DNA of 64,000 nucleotides, from assembly GCF_000204055.1 (NCBI RefSeq), contig NW_006768782.1, forward strand, positions 776,467 through 840,466. The letters are read 5' to 3'. The position numbers were made by a program, and so were the translations under genes. Below are positions 32,326 to 44,219 of this stretch, piece after piece. The DNA is from Melampsora larici-populina 98AG31. Its lineage: Eukaryota > Basidiomycota > Pucciniomycetes > Pucciniales > Melampsoraceae. Under the pieces are notes generated by a model that was given only the letters and a program-made list of their open reading frames with translations, was not told the origin of the DNA and made no database searches. How positions within the stretch are numbered: the first letter of the stretch is position 1; every line of letters starts with the position of its first letter.

Positions 32326-35300
32326 ATGTCATTTCGATCAAAGCTTTGCTTGATCGCTCTCATTCTTCCCTCACTCGAAACCTTGGTATCCTCTGCACCG
32401 CTCAATGATGCCACCAAACCTTTACACCGACGTAAACCCGAAGACGGTTGGTCTTGTCATTATGACGGACCTGCAAACTCTGGAATGGATCCTTCTTTAG
32501 ATCTTCCTGGAATGGTTTCAGCGCTATGTTTTAAGGTAAGAGGGATTTGTTCATTGTGGATCCCAATCAAATACTCATAGTGATTCTCTTTAGGTCAATT
32601 ACTCCTTTGACGGCTGTGAAAATTTCGACCCCGATAACACAAACGATAAAGGCAAATCAGACTCTCCTTCGCCACTCTCGGGTGTCATGGGAGGAAAGGA
32701 TAAAGGATCCTGTCCACCCAAAAAATGGAACAGCGTAAGTCATAAATTTCCATTTTCGCCTTTGAACCTACTTTTGAAGGATAGTGATGTACCATAGCTG
32801 ACATGTTCGATTTTTCAGCTCCTTTCTTTATGTATGGACATCTCTATCGGTGGAGGTCCACCAAAATCTTCTGATGGCTCCAACGATAGTCCACCAGCTG
32901 ATTCTTCTAATAATGGATCGAATGGAGACGAACAACCAGAGGGTCACCATCCTCATCGTCCATCATCTGGAACTCCCCGAAAAAAACCGTCCAAAACCGA
33001 ATCTAAGCATCCCTCTTCAGGAAAAAAGAATCATGGAAAGCACTCGGATGGAAAACCGGATCACGGCAAGAAATCAGATGGAAAACCGGAGAAAGATCAA
33101 GATGGAAAAGTATCGGCTTTTAGTTTTGACGAACCTGAAGGAGATGAACCTGATGATGATGAAGCAGGTGATAAAAAGAAAGACCATCATCCATCTTCCG
33201 ACAAGAAAAAAGGTCATAAAGATCATAAGAATGGTAAACCTCATAAATCGGATGAACCCAAGAAAGCCGAGCAAGATGGTAATCACAACCCTGATGATTC
33301 AAAGAAAGATGATAAAGACGGAAAAGATAATTCAGATGATCCTAAGAAAGAAGATCAAGATGGAAAGGTTTCTGCTTTTAGTTTTGATGAACCTGAAGGT
33401 GATGATGATGACGATGCACCCGATGACGATAAGTCTGGTGAACCATCTGGGGTGAGTAGCTCCTATTTATGTGATATGCTTGTTCTATCTTTCTGATCTG
33501 ATCTACTCTACCTTTATAGGACAGCAACGGTGATAACTCTGATGGGCCAGGTGGAAACGGGGGCGATGACTCGCCAAACGTATGTACTGTTTCTTTTCTC
33601 ATCTACTGTTCAAAACTCTTATCGTCCCCAAAGGCTTTTGTTGAACTTCATATTTCCCTCCTTCAATTTGATAGGGTGGCAATGGTGATGGATCCGGTGA
33701 TAATGGATCTGGTGGTAACGGCTCCGGCGACAACGGATCTGGTGATAAGGGAGGTGACGGGTCGGGATCTTCGCCGAGCGTAAGTATCCATCAGAATTCT
33801 TCTGGTCTTACATAATTCGCTGATGATCTGCATTTATCCTCTCTTTTGTATTCATAGAACAACAGCGGTGATGGCCCGAATGGCGGAAATGGATCAGACG
33901 GCTCCGGTGACTCGCCTAAGAGAGGAGATGGATATGGCGATTCTCCCAAATCAGGAGACGGCTCTGGTGATTCGCCTAAAGGAGAAGACAGCTCCAATGA
34001 TTCGCCTAAGGGAGGAGACGGTTCTGGCGACTCTCCTAAGGGAGGAGACGGTTCTGGTGATTCGCCTAAGGGAGGAGACGGCTCTGGTGATTCACCCAAA
34101 TCCGACGGCTCTGGTGATTCGCCCAAATCAGGAGACGGTTCTGGTGATTCACCGAAATCAGGAGACGGTTCTGGCGATTCGCCCAAATCAGGAGACGGTT
34201 CCGGTGATTCTCCCAAATCAGGAGACGGCTCTGGTGATTCACCCAAATCAGGAGACGGCTCTGGTGACTCGCCCAAATCAGGAGATGGCTCTGGTGACTC
34301 GCCCAAATCAGGAGATGGCTCTGGTGACTCACCTAAGGGAGGAGGCGACTCTGGTGATTCGCCAAAGGTATGTTTTGATTTCAGATATTTGATCTGGACA
34401 TCAGCATTTGATTAATTTGTTTTATTTTCGCGCGTATAGAACAACAATGGCGATGGACCGGATGGCAAGGGGGACGGCGGATCCGGAGCCCCACCCTCTG
34501 GAGTGCGTTTTCCCCCTCGAAATTTGATATAATCTTGGTTTCCGGTTTATAGACTTCTGATTTTTTCTTCTTTCATTTATTTCACTTTCATAGGATGATG
34601 GAGGGAAATCACCTGATCATGGCGACAATGGACCCGATAAAGGCAGCGACTCACCTGATGATAAAGGTGGAGACCATCCTGGTGCAGATAGCGGCAATGG
34701 ACCTGATGACAAGGGTGGAAAGGGCGACGACGGATCTGGGGGCAATCCTTCCAACGTACGTCGCGTGCTCTGAATTTTTATCCCCTACCTGAATATTTGT
34801 TTTTTGTCACATCATCGAAGCGGGCGAATTATTGACTTTTTCTGACTACGAATTTATTCATTCAAACAGGATGGCGGCGACCATGGGCCAAATCATGATG
34901 GGAACGATGGAGATCATGCCAAAGACAATCCCGATGATAAGAAAGACGATAAGAAAGACGATAAGAAAGATGACAAGAAAGATGACAAGAAAGACGACCA
35001 CAAAGGGAAAGATGACGATAAAGGGGGTGATGATGGAAAAGACAAGCATCACAAGAAGAAACCCAACAAAGCTCATAAGAATCATGATGATAAGCCCAAT
35101 AATGACGGAAACGAAGGCGGAGAGCAACATCATTGCAAGGAGAATGAGAAATACAGTACAATTGTGGAAGATTGTGTTGATAAGAGTTTCTTTTCAAAGC
35201 CAAATGATGATGACAGCTGCAAGAAAGGCGAATTTGATCCTGTAGGTTTTCTTCTCATCAATTCCAGCGTTTTTCTTAAAGAATAACTTGAGCTTTCTTT

Positions 35301-35736
35301 CCTCCCTGAACTGTAGAAAATCCAACTTTGCCTTGACGTCTCCATGCTAGGGGGGTCTGAAAAACCAGGACCAAACAATAACTCTCAAGACGATGACAAT
35401 GATGACGGTGGATCAGGTGATGATACCGACGGAGGCGATGATTCGGGTTCGGGAGATCAGGATTGCCCTAAAAAGAACCAAATGTATACATCTTTGATCT
35501 CAGCATGTGTGGATATGAAACTTCTCACAAAGCCTATGGCAGGCAATCGATGCGGTAGCGGTTCGATTTTAGACGTCGTACGTTCTCTATATCCTTTGTC
35601 TTATTTGTGCTCAAGTTAACCAAGTTGATAATTTTTCTTTTCTTTTCAGATCATCGGGTTGTGTCTTGATGTCTCAGCCAGTGCAAACCTACCAGGGCTG
35701 ATCAATGCGAACACCCATGGTCACGTTGAGACTTGA
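32326..35736 (+). CDS. 867-aa modular repetitive secreted protein, 11 exons
   Basis: Exons 32326..32535, 32594..32734, 32819..33451, 33520..33579, 33675..33779, 33858..34367, 34440..34502, 34594..34755, 34870..35241, 35317..35577, 35650..35736; all ten introns are phase 0 and the frame is open throughout. Signal peptide at residues 1-24 (cleavage near VSSA/PLN), then a Kex2-like HRRK. Cysteine modules lie at the N-terminus and twice near the C-terminus. The two C-terminal ones read C-x12/13-C-V-D-x12-C-x11/12-C-L-D-V-S, each with an intron just before the last Cys segment; the N-terminal one ends LLSLCMDIS after the same kind of intron. Between them are long Asp/Lys/Gly/Ser-rich linkers: a duplicated DQDGKVSAFSFDEPEGD (exon 3), about sixteen GDGSGDSPKS-type units (exon 6) and KKDDKKDD runs (exon 9). 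Probably an extracellular or wall-associated protein; no family recognised. Confidence 0.85.
33858..34367 (+). repeat. Coding 30-bp minisatellite (exon 6)
   Basis: About sixteen head-to-tail units of mostly 30 bp encoding variants of GDGSGDSPKS; a few units are 27 bp. The array fills the 170-codon exon. Unit length is always a multiple of three, so copy-number change keeps the frame. Confidence 0.9.
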
Positions 35737-37025
35737 TTCAAAGGCTTCTAAAATCATTTCATCAAATAGAGTGACTTTCTCTTCATCAAAATAGATTTCT
35801 TATGTTTCTCTCGTTCTTGCTTTGATTTAGGTAGAAGTCTTTCAGAGTTTAAAATCTGTTATTTTGTTTTCTGTTTGACATTATCAAATAGTCTTCAATT
35901 ATCTGTAGCTGTTGCATTTTGTTTTAGATTTCTAGTTTACACCAAAGTTAGTATACTGAAATCAAAAGCTATCAAAAGCGATATCAAAAAAAAAATTGAG
36001 GTGCCTACGTCTTATCTCGCGTTTGAATGAATTGGTCTCCTCATTCAACATTATCTCCTTCTTTGATTGGATACTCTGAATATCGCAAAAGATGTGAAGA
36101 CCACCTCCCAAAGCCTTCTTTGGAAAAAGCTTGGTAAAGTCGAAGAGAAAAAAAGTTATCACACGATTACCAGTAAATTCTGATGTGCCGATGTCACATT
36201 CTGTTCCGATTTCTTTTCATCTTCACGCCATATATGATACGCAATTCGAAGGTTAGAATCTTCCAAGATATGGATCGCTTACATCCTAACCTTTTTGTTT
36301 GCATTGTGATGTCGACCATTTTCATTCCAAACGGTATTCTGATCTCTTTAACTTCTGCCCCTCTTTTGCTTAAAGTTATACACTCGATAAATGTCCTTTT
36401 TTTGTCTTTCCGATATTTTGCAAAGATTTAAAAGAACGCAACAACTTGTCTTTGAAACAGCGAGTCTTTTACTTTCATAACAAATCACGAAAGCAAGACT
36501 TCTTGAAAAAATAATCGAATTAAATTTCTCTTCATACATAGATTTTTATTTCATGATTCTGAACAAAATAGAAAATACAATCGTTCAATACATTGTCATC
36601 AAAAAGCAAAAACTAGTCCGTTTGTACATATCTATTTAACTATTTAAAAATAAAGCGAGTTGCAATGGCTGCTTAAAAAACAATCACCAAGGTGTTTCAA
36701 GGTAGCCTTTTTTGTGTAATTTTACACTACGACAAGGATGAAATACCTTTCTAGGTGTCTCGAATGGAAAGTACGATGGTTTGATGAATATATAGATCTT
36801 TGGAAAATTTGTCTGAAGTTTTGAAAAATACGTAAAAAACACCTGATGAAGCTTGAAACCCCTGAATGTATCAAATGAATGATATATGCATCACATCCAC
36901 GAGACCCACACGAGAGGGGATTGGTTAAGCTTACCTCGGGATATGCCCTACAGGGCTTTCACGGCAAGTTCCATGTAAGCTTTTTATACTTTGGGGTTTT
37001 AACTCATTTGGCGCTCCAGAGTACG
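35737..37025. other. 3' flank of the modular gene, no gene seen
   Basis: AT-rich sequence with short frames only; no leader, intron pattern, or paired repeats found. Confidence 0.45.
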
Positions 37026-38134
37026 GTGGCTCTAAAGCGCCACTTAAGTCACTTCATCAAATTTGACAAATTTGACCTTCCAGACCCCCAAAAAGGTCCG
37101 CTGACCAAGTGCCGACCCTGGACAATGTCCAGACCCGAGGCAATGCTCAATCTCATTGAGGACCCAGTCAATTTTATCAGCGCGCTACTCTATTGATGTT
37201 CAAAACTTTAGGATTGAGAGAAGACTACAGGAAAATAAGTAACTTTTCAACGTTCTGAACATCTTGTTCAAATAGGTTGGACAATGAAAAAGGAATCTAG
37301 TGCTTGTTTGATTTCTAGCCGGACATCCAGCAAAGTTTCTCAATCCATGAATAAGGTATGCTATGTCTATGAGCTGAAGGAGATGAAGTACCTTCAAGGA
37401 AGACAAGAAGTTGTTAATAGAAAGATAAGGGAAATAGAAGGATCCCTACAATAATGGTATTCAAGATTCACGAAGTGGCGTCCAGAAGTGTCAAGAAGTG
37501 ACATCCAGAAGTTTCTTGAACACGCTCGAAAAACTTCTGGAACTTCTTGATTTGTTGATGCTTGAAGGAGTGGTTCGGCCGGAGGGTGAGCCATATGATG
37601 GCGTGCAACACCTTTGAGTCCTCTTAAGACTTGTCGTCGGACTGAGACCCGCGGCATGATCAGGTGGTAATCGTATCGTGACCAAGGAGTTGATGGAGGT
37701 TGATGGGGCTCTCAAAGTTGCCCAGAAGTGTCACGAAGTGTCACTCCAGAAGTTTCTCGAGCATGTTCAAGAAACTTCTGGATGTCACTTCTTGACACTT
37801 CTGGACGCCACTTCGTGAATCTTGAATACCATTAATAAACTAATCGATTCAATTAACTATATACACTGTATTCTTATCAAGTGTGTCCTTATTAAGTCCC
37901 ATAATTGTCTTGATCTTAGAGTTCATCATATTTGAACAAGTCCTACTTTTAGTTCTCTTTAAGTACTCCGCCAAAGTCGATGATGAAAAGTCGGTGAGAA
38001 GGCAAAGGAGAATCTGATGATTTGGCCGAGAGGGTCGGCCAGGGTCGGCACTTGGTCAGCGGACCTTTTTGGGGGTCTGGAAGGTCAAATTTGTCAAATT
38101 TGACAAAGTGACTCAAGTGGCACTTTAGAGCCAC
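37026..38134. mobile_element. 1.1-kb element with ~95-bp terminal inverted repeats
   Basis: 37026-37120 and 38040-38134 are inverted copies of about 95 bp with few mismatches, beginning GTGGCTCTAAAG. No transposase seen; a 379-bp MITE is nested inside. The terminal GTGGCTCT is shared with the MITE at 2233. Target duplication not identified. Confidence 0.85.
37454..37832. mobile_element. 379-bp MITE nested in the 1.1-kb element
   Basis: Inverted ends of about 85-88 bp starting ATGGTATTCAAG, flanked by TA on both sides (37452-37453 and 37833-37834). Internally rich in ccagaagt/acttctgg. Non-coding. TA duplication indicates the Tc1/mariner superfamily. Confidence 0.85.
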
Positions 38135-38154
38135 AGATTCTACACCTAGAGACG

Positions 38155-38162
38155 GGTCTGAT
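38155..38162. repeat. hAT target-site duplication, left
   Basis: GGTCTGAT, identical to 44212-44219, directly outside the hAT inverted terminus. Eight bases is the hAT hallmark. Confidence 0.85.
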
Positions 38163-38331
38163 TAGACCTTCACCCCGGCCACACCCCGGCCACTTTGACC
38201 TACCCCGCAGCCCGAACCCGCGGGACCCCCGCAAGCCGGGAGGTACGATTTTTTTCCCAAAGCCCGCCCCCGCATTTCCCGGCGGGAGGCCGGGGGATGC
38301 GGGGGGTACCTCCAAAAAAAAAAAAAAAGTA

Positions 38332-41325
38332 TGGTGGGAAGCGTCAAGAAGCACAAAACCACGGACCGGGTATCTTGTAATTACAGAAATCCCCAAATTT
38401 CATTCTTTGCTGTTGACCACTGCAATTCATATCATTCTCGAGCTATCTTCTTCAACATTGACCTTTGAATCATCATATAACACAATGGCAACAAAAGCCC
38501 AGAAAGCTCAGCGTTGTCGTCGACATGGATCCGAGAAGTCTTCAAAAAGATTGAAGACAAACCAGTCCAAGCCGTGGCTAACTCTACCAGATATTTCGGA
38601 TCAATCCTCTGATTCTAGTTCAAGCTTGTCTTCTTTGGACTCAGAATCATCTGCTCTCTTGGACCCGGAATCAGTCCAAGAACCTTTGGACAACTCATTA
38701 GATTCCAATTCAAACGAGTCAGAATTATCTTCTCTTTCAGACTCAGAATCAATGCCCAAAGATTCTTCAATCAACTCATTTAAATCAACAGATCACATCC
38801 ATACCAAAACACCTTATCAACTTGAAATGATAGATCAAGAGTGGAATGAGCTTAATCAAGCAATTGAAGATGCTTCTAATTATTGTGAATCCCACCCAAC
38901 TCCGACCCCAATTGCACTTAAGAAAGCTGATCAACTCAGCCTCATATGCGAATTTAACAACCGTCGAAGGATTCTTAACCTCGAAAATCCAAAGAGTTGT
39001 GCCATCCAAGCGTCTCGCGAAACAGTTCATAATCTATGGCTCCGACAACGAAATCCACCAGATGATGGAAGCGGCATCAATCATGCTTCTAGAATTCGTG
39101 CCCAAGCTGCTTATATTCTCCAGCATCGGCATCTTCCAGAGAGCGGTAGAGGTAAATCAACACCTCATCCATCAATCTTGGACAACGGTGAGGTACTCAA
39201 GATAATCGCCGATTGGATTACTGAGCAGCCAGTTGGAAGGGTAAATATGCCTATCTTAAATTGTTTCATCCAATTTTGTCCATCTGATCCTTAGCTGACT
39301 TGACTTTTTACTCTGTTTTCTTTAGGTAACACCCAAAACACTAACTCACTATGTGAACACGGAGATTCTCCCCAAATATGATCAACATAAAGAAATGATA
39401 TCTGTATCAACTGCGAGGAAATGGATGCATAGAATGGGGGTTCATGTGAATGAGTACCGGCGATCTTTGTATTATGATGGGCACGAACGTGCTGATGTTG
39501 TAATATATCGAAAGCAATTCATTAACGAGATTTTCGAACTTTGCAAGCGCGAGACTCAGTATGACGGTAGAATGATGGATGAGATCGTTTATCCTGAACT
39601 CAAGGATAACACCCGCGAGATTGTCAGGGTTTATCACGATGAATCAACTGTTCACACCAATGAACAACCCAGACGAGCTTGGATGTCCAACAAAGATGTT
39701 GCCCTTTGGACCAAAAGTATTGGCAAATTGATTCACATCTCCGACTTCATCTGCCTCACAACCGGACGGCTTGTACTACCTCCTGACAACACCTCAACAC
39801 TGCCGTTTCAAGATGCAGCTGTCACAATATACCCCGGAGCTAAGGAGGGATGGTGGGATGCTCAGCAACTTGTTGAACAGATTGTCACTCGAGCCATTCC
39901 AATATTTGAAACCAATCATCCAAAGGCTCAAGCATGCTTTATTTTTGATTGCTCTGCAGCACACGAGTCTTTCGCTTCAGATGCTCTTCACCTATCCAAG
40001 ATGAATCTCAAACCTGGTGGTGCAAAGGCTAAGCTTAGGGACACCGTTATCCCATCTGATGATCCAAATATTCCAATGGAGCTCCGAGGAAAAGTTCAAA
40101 CAATGAACTTCTCACACGATTATGTCACCCCAGCTCCACCCAAGAAATTGAAACGTGTGAAAGCTGCTCAGATAGAAGATCTGGCAGGAAAACCAAAAGG
40201 CGTCAAGCAAATTCTCATTGAGCGTGGCTTGTGGGATCATCACAACAAACTGCGTGCTTTGCAAGGTGAAAAAGAGATGAGTTTAAAATGCAAGGACTGC
40301 AAGATGACTGGAAGTGCAAAGGATAAAATTGCTCGAGCCGAGAGATTACTTAGACATGCTAAGATTCCTGAAGAAAAAGATTGACCAACTCCTAGCAATG
40401 CTTTACCCGGGGTAGATATTCCAAACTGCTGTGCACACAAGGTGCTAGCAAGCCAATCCGACTTTGCGAACAAAAAGCCACTGCTTCAGCAGGCAATTGA
40501 GAAGGTGGGTCATATCTGCAAGTTTCTGCCCAAGTTTCACTGTGAATTTAATCCCATTGAGCATCTTTGGTGTTACATCAAATCACGTTAGTCTTTTCAT
40601 TATTTTCTCATTTCTTTTCAGCTGTGCCTGATGGAAATTGAACCCTGATTTCATGACAGGATATCGAGATCACACTTTTGAATGCCACAGCCTACAAGAA
40701 GCTAAGGACTTGTTTGAAAAGATCCGGCAAACATGTCCTATTGAAACCATCCGTCGCTTTTTTTGCAAGACTGATGGGAAAATGACTGAACTCATGTAAG
40801 TTTACCTTCTCAGTCATTTCTTGAAATTGTTTGAGTTTTTTCTAATTCTGCTATTTTTTGTCTGATTTCCAATCATTTTTCTCGAGAACAGGGACGCTAT
40901 GAAAGCCAAAGACTCTCTTCAGCTTCCAACAAAACTCTATGCATCACATTGAGTCGTTCCTCTCAACTCTGCTAGCGATTCTCACTTGGAATGATGATTC
41001 TTCCTCTGTTTCTACATTTTTTTATCAAATATCGATGTATTGTACTCATTTTTTGCTCACATCAAACAAAGACTGAACAAACAATCACACTGTATAATTA
41101 ATTTCAATTTTCATCAGGAATTACACTCTATGATTCTTTCTGTTGTTGCTGTAAAAATCCAAAAAAACAAGAATTGCGAAATATGGTCCGCTGAGGATAT
41201 TTTTGAATAGCCCTCGATGAGAGGGCCTCAAAAATATCTCAATTTGTTATTTGGATGGTTTTTGCGGGTTCAGCGAGGTTTTTTGAAAAAATACCCGATT
41301 AAGTGGTTCTTGACGCTTCCCACCA
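38332..41325 (+). mobile_element. Tc1/mariner-like transposon nested in hAT
   Basis: Exactly paired termini TGGTGGGAAGCGTCAAGAA (about 23 bp with the next bases), flanked by TA at 38330-38331 and 41326-41327. It encodes a four-exon DDE transposase with one premature stop. Length 2994 bp. Confidence 0.88.
38485..40952 (+). pseudogene. DDE transposase (IS630-Tc1-mariner type), one premature stop
   Basis: Exons 38485..39240, 39326..40586, 40660..40795, 40892..40952. N-terminal Ser-rich region, then a helix-turn-helix-like part (SVSTARKWMHRMGVHV). The catalytic triad is visible as YHDESTVH, CFIFDCSAAHESF and FNPIEHLWCYIK. All splice junctions keep frame, but a TGA at 40382-40384 interrupts exon 2 between the second Asp and the Glu. 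A CGA to TGA change would explain it. Without readthrough the product lacks the last catalytic residue. A C-terminal Cys pair (CKDCK) lies just before the stop. Start at 38485 follows a CT-rich leader. Confidence 0.85.
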
Positions 41326-41599
41326 TAGAACAAAAAAAAATCCAAAAAATCCAAAAAACCCACCAAAATCCAAAAGAAGACACGCCAAGGGGTATGAAGG
41401 TTGCCTCACAACGCAAGGGAGGTAAGTATTTGGTTCGATCGCGACTGGTGCGACTTTCAAGGGGCTCGAAAAAAATTTTTTATAGAGGTGAGTTTCATTT
41501 TCACCGTTTTTAAATTGGCCTACCTCTTAATTCCACTTTCCCGCTCCCCATTTCCTTATCAAAGTTAACCTCACCTTTTTCCTTTTGATTTCCTTCCGG

Positions 41600-43940
41600 A
41601 TGGATCAAATCGATTTCACTGGTGATTCAGCAGCGGGGGAAGCCGGCAATAATCAAGATTCCAATGTCAGCACGACCAATTCCAACGGGAAACGAAGCTG
41701 GGTATGGACTCACTTCAACCCTAGCGCCTGTGGGAAAAAGGTACAGTGCTCTGTGACGTCAAAACAAGGAATAGAATGCGGAGCCCTCTTGGCTCGTGAT
41801 GCACGATCGAGCACGAAGGGCATGTCGGATCATCTGACCTCCAAACACAAGCTTGAAGATCCCAACAAGAGAACCAAACGTATGGGGATGATTGACCGAT
41901 GCGTGGAGAGTGGGAAGACCAAAAAAATGGTATGTAAAGGGTTCACTCTTCTTTCCTTTTCCTTCGTGATTCTTTTCATCATTATGGACCTGTTTCTACT
42001 TGCTTCTCATCCATCTTATTTTCTTCCTTCTCTCTCGAAGCCTTGCTTGTCTACTGCTTTGTTAAAGACAGCAATATGTTATCTCATCAGTGATTGTGAC
42101 CTGTCTTTTGCGATGATGGAGAAGAAATCCTCCACCACCTTACTTCGTCTCTGTAACCAAGAAACCACGTCTATGCTAGTCAAAGAGGACGCTCTGTCTC
42201 GACACCTACAAGAAGTTTTCCTATTCCATCAAGATCACCTCAAAGGACAACTCCTTGCTGAAGCTCCTGCTGTATCTTACACCCTTGACGCGTGGACCGC
42301 CCCCAACAACACCGCATTCATGGCTATTACCGCTCATATGATCAACTCGAAGTTCAAGAAGGTCGATGTCCTTCTTAGTATCCCGCACGTCGAGGGTAAG
42401 TTGTCTATTCCGCTTTAGATATTTTTGTTTGATTGTTATACTGACACTTGATGAACTTAGGAGCTCACACTGGAAAGAACTTTGCTGATTTGTTTATGGA
42501 ATCAATCTCGTGTTATGGTGGTCTCAAAAACCTGGCTTCGATCACTACCGACAATGCCTCTTCGAACAACACGATGGCCATGGAGATCGAAAATGCTTCG
42601 GGTGGCACTTTCCAGGCTGACAAGCACCTCTTAGGATGTGTAGCCCATGTACTCAACCTAGCTGCTCAAGCTGGCCTCAAGGTCCTCGGTCCGCTTGTTG
42701 AAGACTCAAACGAGGATACTCCATCCAATCCAATGGCGATCAACGCCCTGGTGGACACTCCAGATGGAGCCCATGTGGACATGGCGTCTGTCTACAAACG
42801 AGTCCACGGTCTCGCTACCTACACTCGTGGCAGTCCTCAGCGCCTCGAGGCATTTCGGAACTTCATCCGTCTCTTTCCACCAGACTTACCAACTCCAACC
42901 GCGGCTCAGTGTCTAATCGTTGATGTTCAAACTCGATGGAATTCCACCTACGCTATGTTTGAGCGCGCCTTGTTACTCAGGTATGTAGTTTTCTTTTTTT
43001 CACAATCCTTTACTTTTCACTTATATTATTTCATTTGTATCATGTAGGACTGCCTGCAAACAATTCTCGGCCACTCCAGAGGGCGCAAAGTTCAAGTTAT
43101 TGTTGATTGAGTGGAAGCAACTCGAAGTAATGATGAAGTTTCTCAAACCTCTTAGTGATGCTACCGAGCGTCTCTGTGCGACCAGGTATCCTACAATTAA
43201 CACCGTTATTCCAATCTACGTGGTTGTGATTAATAAGTTGCAAGCGGTGGGTTCATCTGCTTCACCTCCTTAACTTCGCGGCTGCTGACCTTCTACATCT
43301 CTAGGCTCGGTACACATATGACTGGGGTCAGCTTATCCCAACAGCGGATGACATGATCAATAAACTACAAACGTACCTCACTGCTGCTTTAAAGAAGCCA
43401 GGCCCTGTTTGTTTGACAATTCTCGATCCTCGTGTAAAATTGGAGTTTTACAAATCTCACTTTGACTCACTCTCTATATGTGGTCACTTGTTGGACTCAT
43501 TGAAAGCGGACTTTATCAAGGCGGCACAGGCTTATGCAAGCTTTGAAACTCCTGACATAATCAATACCCAAGCTCCAACTCTCACACCTGCTACATCACT
43601 CGACGACAAACTTTTTGGGGTGCCAGATCTCGGTGACGATAATTCGGTCACAAACGAGATTACCTGTTACCTCTTGGAGCCACTCGAGCACAAGGACAAT
43701 TGTCTCCTTGCCTATTGGAAGGGAAGGGTGAAGGCATACCCTGCCCTGTCTGCGATGGCACAGGCTTACCTCGCTATTCCGGCAACCAGCTGCCCCTCTG
43801 AGCACGTCTGCTCTGAAGGCCGTGCCGTCCTCCGACATCAGAGTTCAGCACTCCATCCTGCTACCGTTGAACGTCTTCTTTGTGTTAAAGAATGGTATCG
43901 TGCCTTTGGGCCAGTTTTTTTTGATGGCCTCGATGATTAG
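41600..43940 (+). CDS. hAT transposase, apparently intact, 679 aa
   Basis: Exons 41600..41929, 42041..42395, 42461..42980, 43048..43246, 43305..43940. All junctions keep phase and no stop occurs; total 2040 bp. A BED-type zinc finger is near the N-terminus (WVWTHF, two Cys, HLTSKH). The RNase H-like fold has TLDAWTAPNNTAF with the first Asp, ITTDNASSNN with the second, and CVAHVLNLAAQ. The C-terminal dimerisation region reads LAYWKGR, AYLAIPATSCPSEHVCSEG with the likely catalytic Glu, and VERLLCVKEW. Located between matched hAT ends with an 8-bp duplication, so this copy may still be able to make transposase. The first intron is 111 bp and open, so it could also be retained. Confidence 0.9.
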
Positions 43941-44211
43941 CATTGATAAGTGAAATAGTCTAATTACAAACATGAGTATTATGAAATTGAAAGTACAAAA
44001 ATGTACCCCTTTGTCAATTCAAAACCACCTCCATCTGCCCCCCCAGAGGGTCTTCCAATCTGCGGGGAGTGCGGGGATTTCCCTGCGCCCCCGAATCCCG
44101 CCCCCGCAATTCCCCGCGGGATTTGCTGTTCCAAATTGCCTCCCGCATCCCGGCCTCGCGGGGTCGGGACGCGGGGAGTCCCCGAAATTCCGGGGCCGGG
44201 GCGAAGGTCTA

Positions 44212-44219
44212 GGTCTGAT
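44212..44219. repeat. hAT target-site duplication, right
   Basis: GGTCTGAT, matching 38155-38162. Confidence 0.85.

Larger units (their letters stand above)
38163..44211 (+). mobile_element. hAT transposon interrupted by a Tc1/mariner-like element
   Basis: Ends are TAGACCTTCACCCCGGCC and, inverted, the same with one change, each next to an 8-bp GGTCTGAT duplication. Just inside both ends lie GC-rich subterminal blocks sharing CCCGCCCCCGCA. The native element is about 3.05 kb; the other 2994 bp plus a TA are the nested insertion at 38332-41325, which sits between the left subterminal block and the transposase gene. Confidence 0.88.

Noticed and set aside
33791..34332. Long minus-strand frames of GESPEPSPDL-type repeats
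   Set aside because: They are the antisense of the coding minisatellite in exon 6; the plus strand has the signal peptide and consistent introns.
33858..34367. CRISPR-like array of regular repeats
   Set aside because: Units are contiguous, coding and without spacers, in a eukaryotic gene.
38094..38396. Pro/Gly/Arg-rich open frames around the GC-rich block
   Set aside because: They are explained by the GC-rich subterminal region of the hAT element, as are the frames at 43979-44535.
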